The notes beneath the pieces were generated by a model that did not search any database, was not told where the DNA came from, and saw only the letters and a program-made list of their open reading frames with translations. Of a stretch of 31,042 nucleotides of DNA, positions 29,306 to 31,042 are shown piece by piece (the stretch's first letter is position 1; every line of letters begins with the position of its first letter). Made by a program: the position numbers and the translations under genes. The stretch comes from an uncultured Oscillospiraceae bacterium (GTDB lineage: Bacteria > Bacillota > Clostridia > Oscillospirales > Oscillospiraceae), in contig CAKTTB010000016.1 of the NCBI GenBank assembly GCA_934613505.1, positions 1 through 31,042 of the forward strand. Direction: 5' to 3'.

Positions 29306-30061
29306 TTACTTGAGCTGGAACGTGTAGTACACCGCGCCGATCAGCTCGATCGCGATCGCGGCGAACATGGCGTAGAACGCGAAGCCGGAGCCAAAGATCA
29401 GGCAGGCGACCAGCACGATGGCCCACAGGATGCAGATGAAGTACAGGAGCAGGGAATTGAAGCCCTCGGGGAACACGCGGAGCGTCCTGCCGAACAGCGT
29501 CAGCTTTCCGCGGCTTTTCGCACACAGGCAGGTGACCAGCGCGACGCCGACCAGAATGACGGCCAGCAGCACACTCCCGAGCACGCGGTTGAGCGCGAAC
29601 GCCGACCGGGAGCTGAGATAGAACACAACGCCCGCGGAAGCCGTCGCCAGCGAGAACGTGAAGAACTCCGACCGGTACAGCTGCCAGACCATATACAGGC
29701 AGTAGACCAGCGCGTGCAGCAGGTAGATGACGATCATGTTGTTGGTCCAGTAGGCCCGCAGGATCCAGCAGGAGACGGTCAGCAGCGCGAGAGCCGCCGC
29801 GCCGTAGCGGCAGAGCGTCCTGGCAAGCGGCGCTTTCAGCACGAACGCGAGCGCGCACACAACGATCAGGACTGCCAGCAGAACCAGCCGCAAAACCCCG
29901 AACAGGTCATAAAGCGCCGAGAAGCCGCTGAGCGTGGCATAATAGCCGCCCAGCTTCCAGAACCCGTAAATGACCAGCACCATCAGCGCGAACGCAGCGG
30001 GTACTTTATATACGACGGATTGATCCTCCGTCTTTTTTGCAGCAGTTTTATTCTTCGTCAT
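29306..30061 (-). CDS. polytopic membrane protein of unknown function
   Basis: I do not recognise the family. The 251-aa protein has a short charged N-terminus (MTKNKTAAKKTEDQ) and about seven or eight predicted membrane helices (roughly residues 20-38, 55-74, 83-101, 107-127, 131-150, 161-182, 205-224 and 226-247). No catalytic motif is evident. A loop CAKSRGKLTLFGRTLRVFPEG (about 180-200) is basic, so probably cytoplasmic. The ATG at 30061 has AAAGGACAGG upstream. It lies 27 bp after rsmE and is probably co-transcribed; a terminator follows. Confidence 0.8.
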   Translation of the reverse strand: MTKNKTAAKKTEDQSVVYKVPAAFALMVLVIYGFWKLGGYYATLSGFSALYDLFGVLRLVLLAVLIVVCALAFVLKAPLARTLCRYGAAALALLTVSCWILRAYWTNNMIVIYLLHALVYCLYMVWQLYRSEFFTFSLATASAGVVFYLSSRSAFALNRVLGSVLLAVILVGVALVTCLCAKSRGKLTLFGRTLRVFPEGFNSLLLYFICILWAIVLVACLIFGSGFAFYAMFAAIAIELIGAVYYTFQLK

Positions 30062-30088
30062 AATGTCCTGTCCTTTGTTGATTCATAA

Positions 30089-30823
30089 TCAGTCCAGCGC
30101 GCCCGAGGCGTACAGGACAGCGCTCAGCGCGCACAGCGGCGCTGTCTCGCAGCGCAGAATGCGCGGGCCGAGCGAACAGATCTGCATACCGGCGGCCTGC
30201 GCCAGCCGAACCTCCTCTTCGGAGAAGCCGCCCTCCGGCCCGGTCATGATCGAGACGGTCTTCGCCGTCCCATCGCCGACCGCCCGCCGCAGCGGCAGTG
30301 TTCGTTCATTTTCATACGGGAAAAGCGCCAGCTCACACGCCGCGGCGCGGGCAACGGCAGCTTCAAACGAATCGGCCGTCAGGACCTCGGGGATCCGGCC
30401 GCGTCCGGACTGCGCCGCTGCGGAGGCGGCGATCTTCTGCCAGCGCTCGAGCTTTTTCCGGATAGAGGCGTCGTCCGGCCGCGAAACGCAGCGCGAAGAG
30501 GGGAAGGCGACGATCTCATACGCGCCCAGCTCCGTCGCTTTCTGGATGACGTGCTCAAGCTTGTCCGCCTTGGCATATGCCATGTAGATGCTGCACTGCA
30601 CCGGCGGCTCGGAAGCCGACCGGCAGGCGCTGTCCACGACCAGACAGACCTGATTGGCTGAGATGTCGGAAATGGTACAGCTGTAATCGGTGCCGCGGCC
30701 GTCGCAGACGGTGACCGTCTCGCCGGGCTTCAGACGCAGAACCTTTGCGTGGGCGGCATTTTCACCGTCCAGCGTCAGAAAGCTGCCGCAGACAGCCCCA
30801 GGCGCGAGAAAAAACTTCGGCAA
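30089..30823 (-). CDS. rsmE: 16S rRNA m3U1498 methyltransferase
   Basis: RsmE methylates N3 of U1498 in 16S rRNA with SAM. The 244-aa protein has the N-terminal PUA-like domain (HAKVLRLKPGETVTVCDG) and the C-terminal trefoil-knot domain. Supporting segments are YMAYAKADKLEHVIQKATELGAYEIVAF, ERWQKIAASAAAQSGRGRIP, the SAM-binding IMTGPEGGFSEEEV, and LGPRILRCETAPLCAL. I chose TTG 30823 (MPKFFLAPG), with AGGTG 7-8 nt upstream. An ATG at 30889 would overlap the promoter -35 box and precede the transcription start. It heads the leftward run into the membrane protein. Confidence 0.95.
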   Translation of the reverse strand: MPKFFLAPGAVCGSFLTLDGENAAHAKVLRLKPGETVTVCDGRGTDYSCTISDISANQVCLVVDSACRSASEPPVQCSIYMAYAKADKLEHVIQKATELGAYEIVAFPSSRCVSRPDDASIRKKLERWQKIAASAAAQSGRGRIPEVLTADSFEAAVARAAACELALFPYENERTLPLRRAVGDGTAKTVSIMTGPEGGFSEEEVRLAQAAGMQICSLGPRILRCETAPLCALSAVLYASGALD

Positions 30824-30860
30824 CCCCAGCACCTGCCTTCCTTGTATACATACAGACGGT

Positions 30861-30889
30861 ATTATACCAGATATCGGGTCGAAGCGCAA
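30861..30889 (-). promoter_or_regulatory. sigma-A promoter of rsmE
   Basis: On the minus strand, TTGCGC (30884-30889), 17 bp, TATAAT (30861-30866) with an extended TGG. It lies 38 bp upstream of the chosen TTG start and is divergent from the tRNA-Leu promoter. Confidence 0.75.
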
Positions 30890-30932
30890 GTGAAAATGTG
30901 ATGGAAGATCTGCGTAAAAATAAAATAACCCC

Positions 30933-30961
30933 TTGACAAATGCGAAAGGACTGAGTATAAT
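30933..30961 (+). promoter_or_regulatory. consensus sigma-A promoter of tRNA-Leu
   Basis: A perfect TTGACA (30933-30938), 17 bp, perfect TATAAT (30956-30961), 23 bp before the tRNA. It is the strongest promoter in the window, as usual for tRNA genes. Confidence 0.95.
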
Positions 30962-30984
30962 AACTGAGCAAATGAAAATTGCAT

Positions 30985-31042
30985 GCGAGAGTGCTGGAAT
31001 AGGTAGACAGGCACGTTTGAGGGGCGTGTGGCAACCGTCGTG
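30985..31042 (+). tRNA. tRNA-Leu (anticodon GAG), truncated by the window end
   Basis: The first 58 nt are visible. They comprise acceptor GCGAGAG, TG, and the D-arm with GGTAGACAG. The anticodon stem CACGT/GCGTG encloses the loop TTGAGGG, which gives GAG for leucine. The start of the long variable arm of a class II tRNA follows (GTGGCAACCG). The T-arm and 3' acceptor lie beyond 31042. Confidence 0.93.

Overview
The window is bacterial chromosome, GC-rich and densely coding. Strong AGGAGG-type ribosome sites, several TTG starts and consensus sigma-A promoters (TTGACA, 17 bp, TATAAT) point to the Bacillota. The gene content suggests an anaerobic Clostridia member, probably a gut Oscillospirales. 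That content includes CO dehydrogenase/acetyl-CoA synthase, a SpoVB-like flippase, an SDF dicarboxylate symporter, a solitary OadG-like anchor, a PadR regulator with a DUF4097 partner, and interspersed palindromic repeats. The taxonomic placement is inference; there is no rRNA in the window.

Layout. 95-1860: leftward tRNA-Gly(GCC), then a PadR regulator overlapping a DUF1700/DUF4097 membrane protein, behind one promoter with an inverted-repeat operator. 1925-4958: rightward proline operon proB-proA-proC, preceded by a long structured leader RNA. 4959-5216: terminators around a palindromic repeat. 5217-10261: leftward cooS-cooC-acsB, the carbonyl branch of the Wood-Ljungdahl pathway, with its own promoter and leader. 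10336-13672: leftward ftsH and an MscS-type channel, separated by an inverted-repeat element (family B). 13724-16727: rightward rlmB and a membrane protein that looks like a P-type ATPase without its catalytic residues. 16752-19020: an EF-G-like GTPase with its own promoter and a palindrome over it. 19032-19344: second family B element. 19361-21217: leftward OadG-like protein and dicarboxylate symporter. 21342-21952: family A repeat, a cobalamin riboswitch with its terminator but no gene behind it, and two more terminators. 21955-22371: leftward protein of unknown function. 22467-25374: rightward ddl, DUF1934 protein, nucleoside phosphorylase and flavin reductase. 25384-26137: about 750 bp without a gene, filled with near-perfect hairpins and a third family A repeat. 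26145-30889: leftward rsmE, membrane protein, SpoVB-like flippase, threonine aldolase and a hypoxanthine/uracil-type DNA glycosylase. 30933-31042: perfect promoter and the 5' part of tRNA-Leu(GAG), cut by the window end.

How genes work together. ProB, ProA and ProC make proline from glutamate, and translational overlap couples proB to proA. CooS reduces CO2 to CO, CooC matures its nickel site, and AcsB builds acetyl-CoA from that CO, a methyl group and CoA. The corrinoid methyl donor (AcsCD) and methyltransferase (AcsE) are not in the window. The least explained items are the orphan cobalamin riboswitch, the ATPase-like pseudoenzyme, the proB leader RNA, and the hairpin-rich tract at 25.4-26.1 kb.
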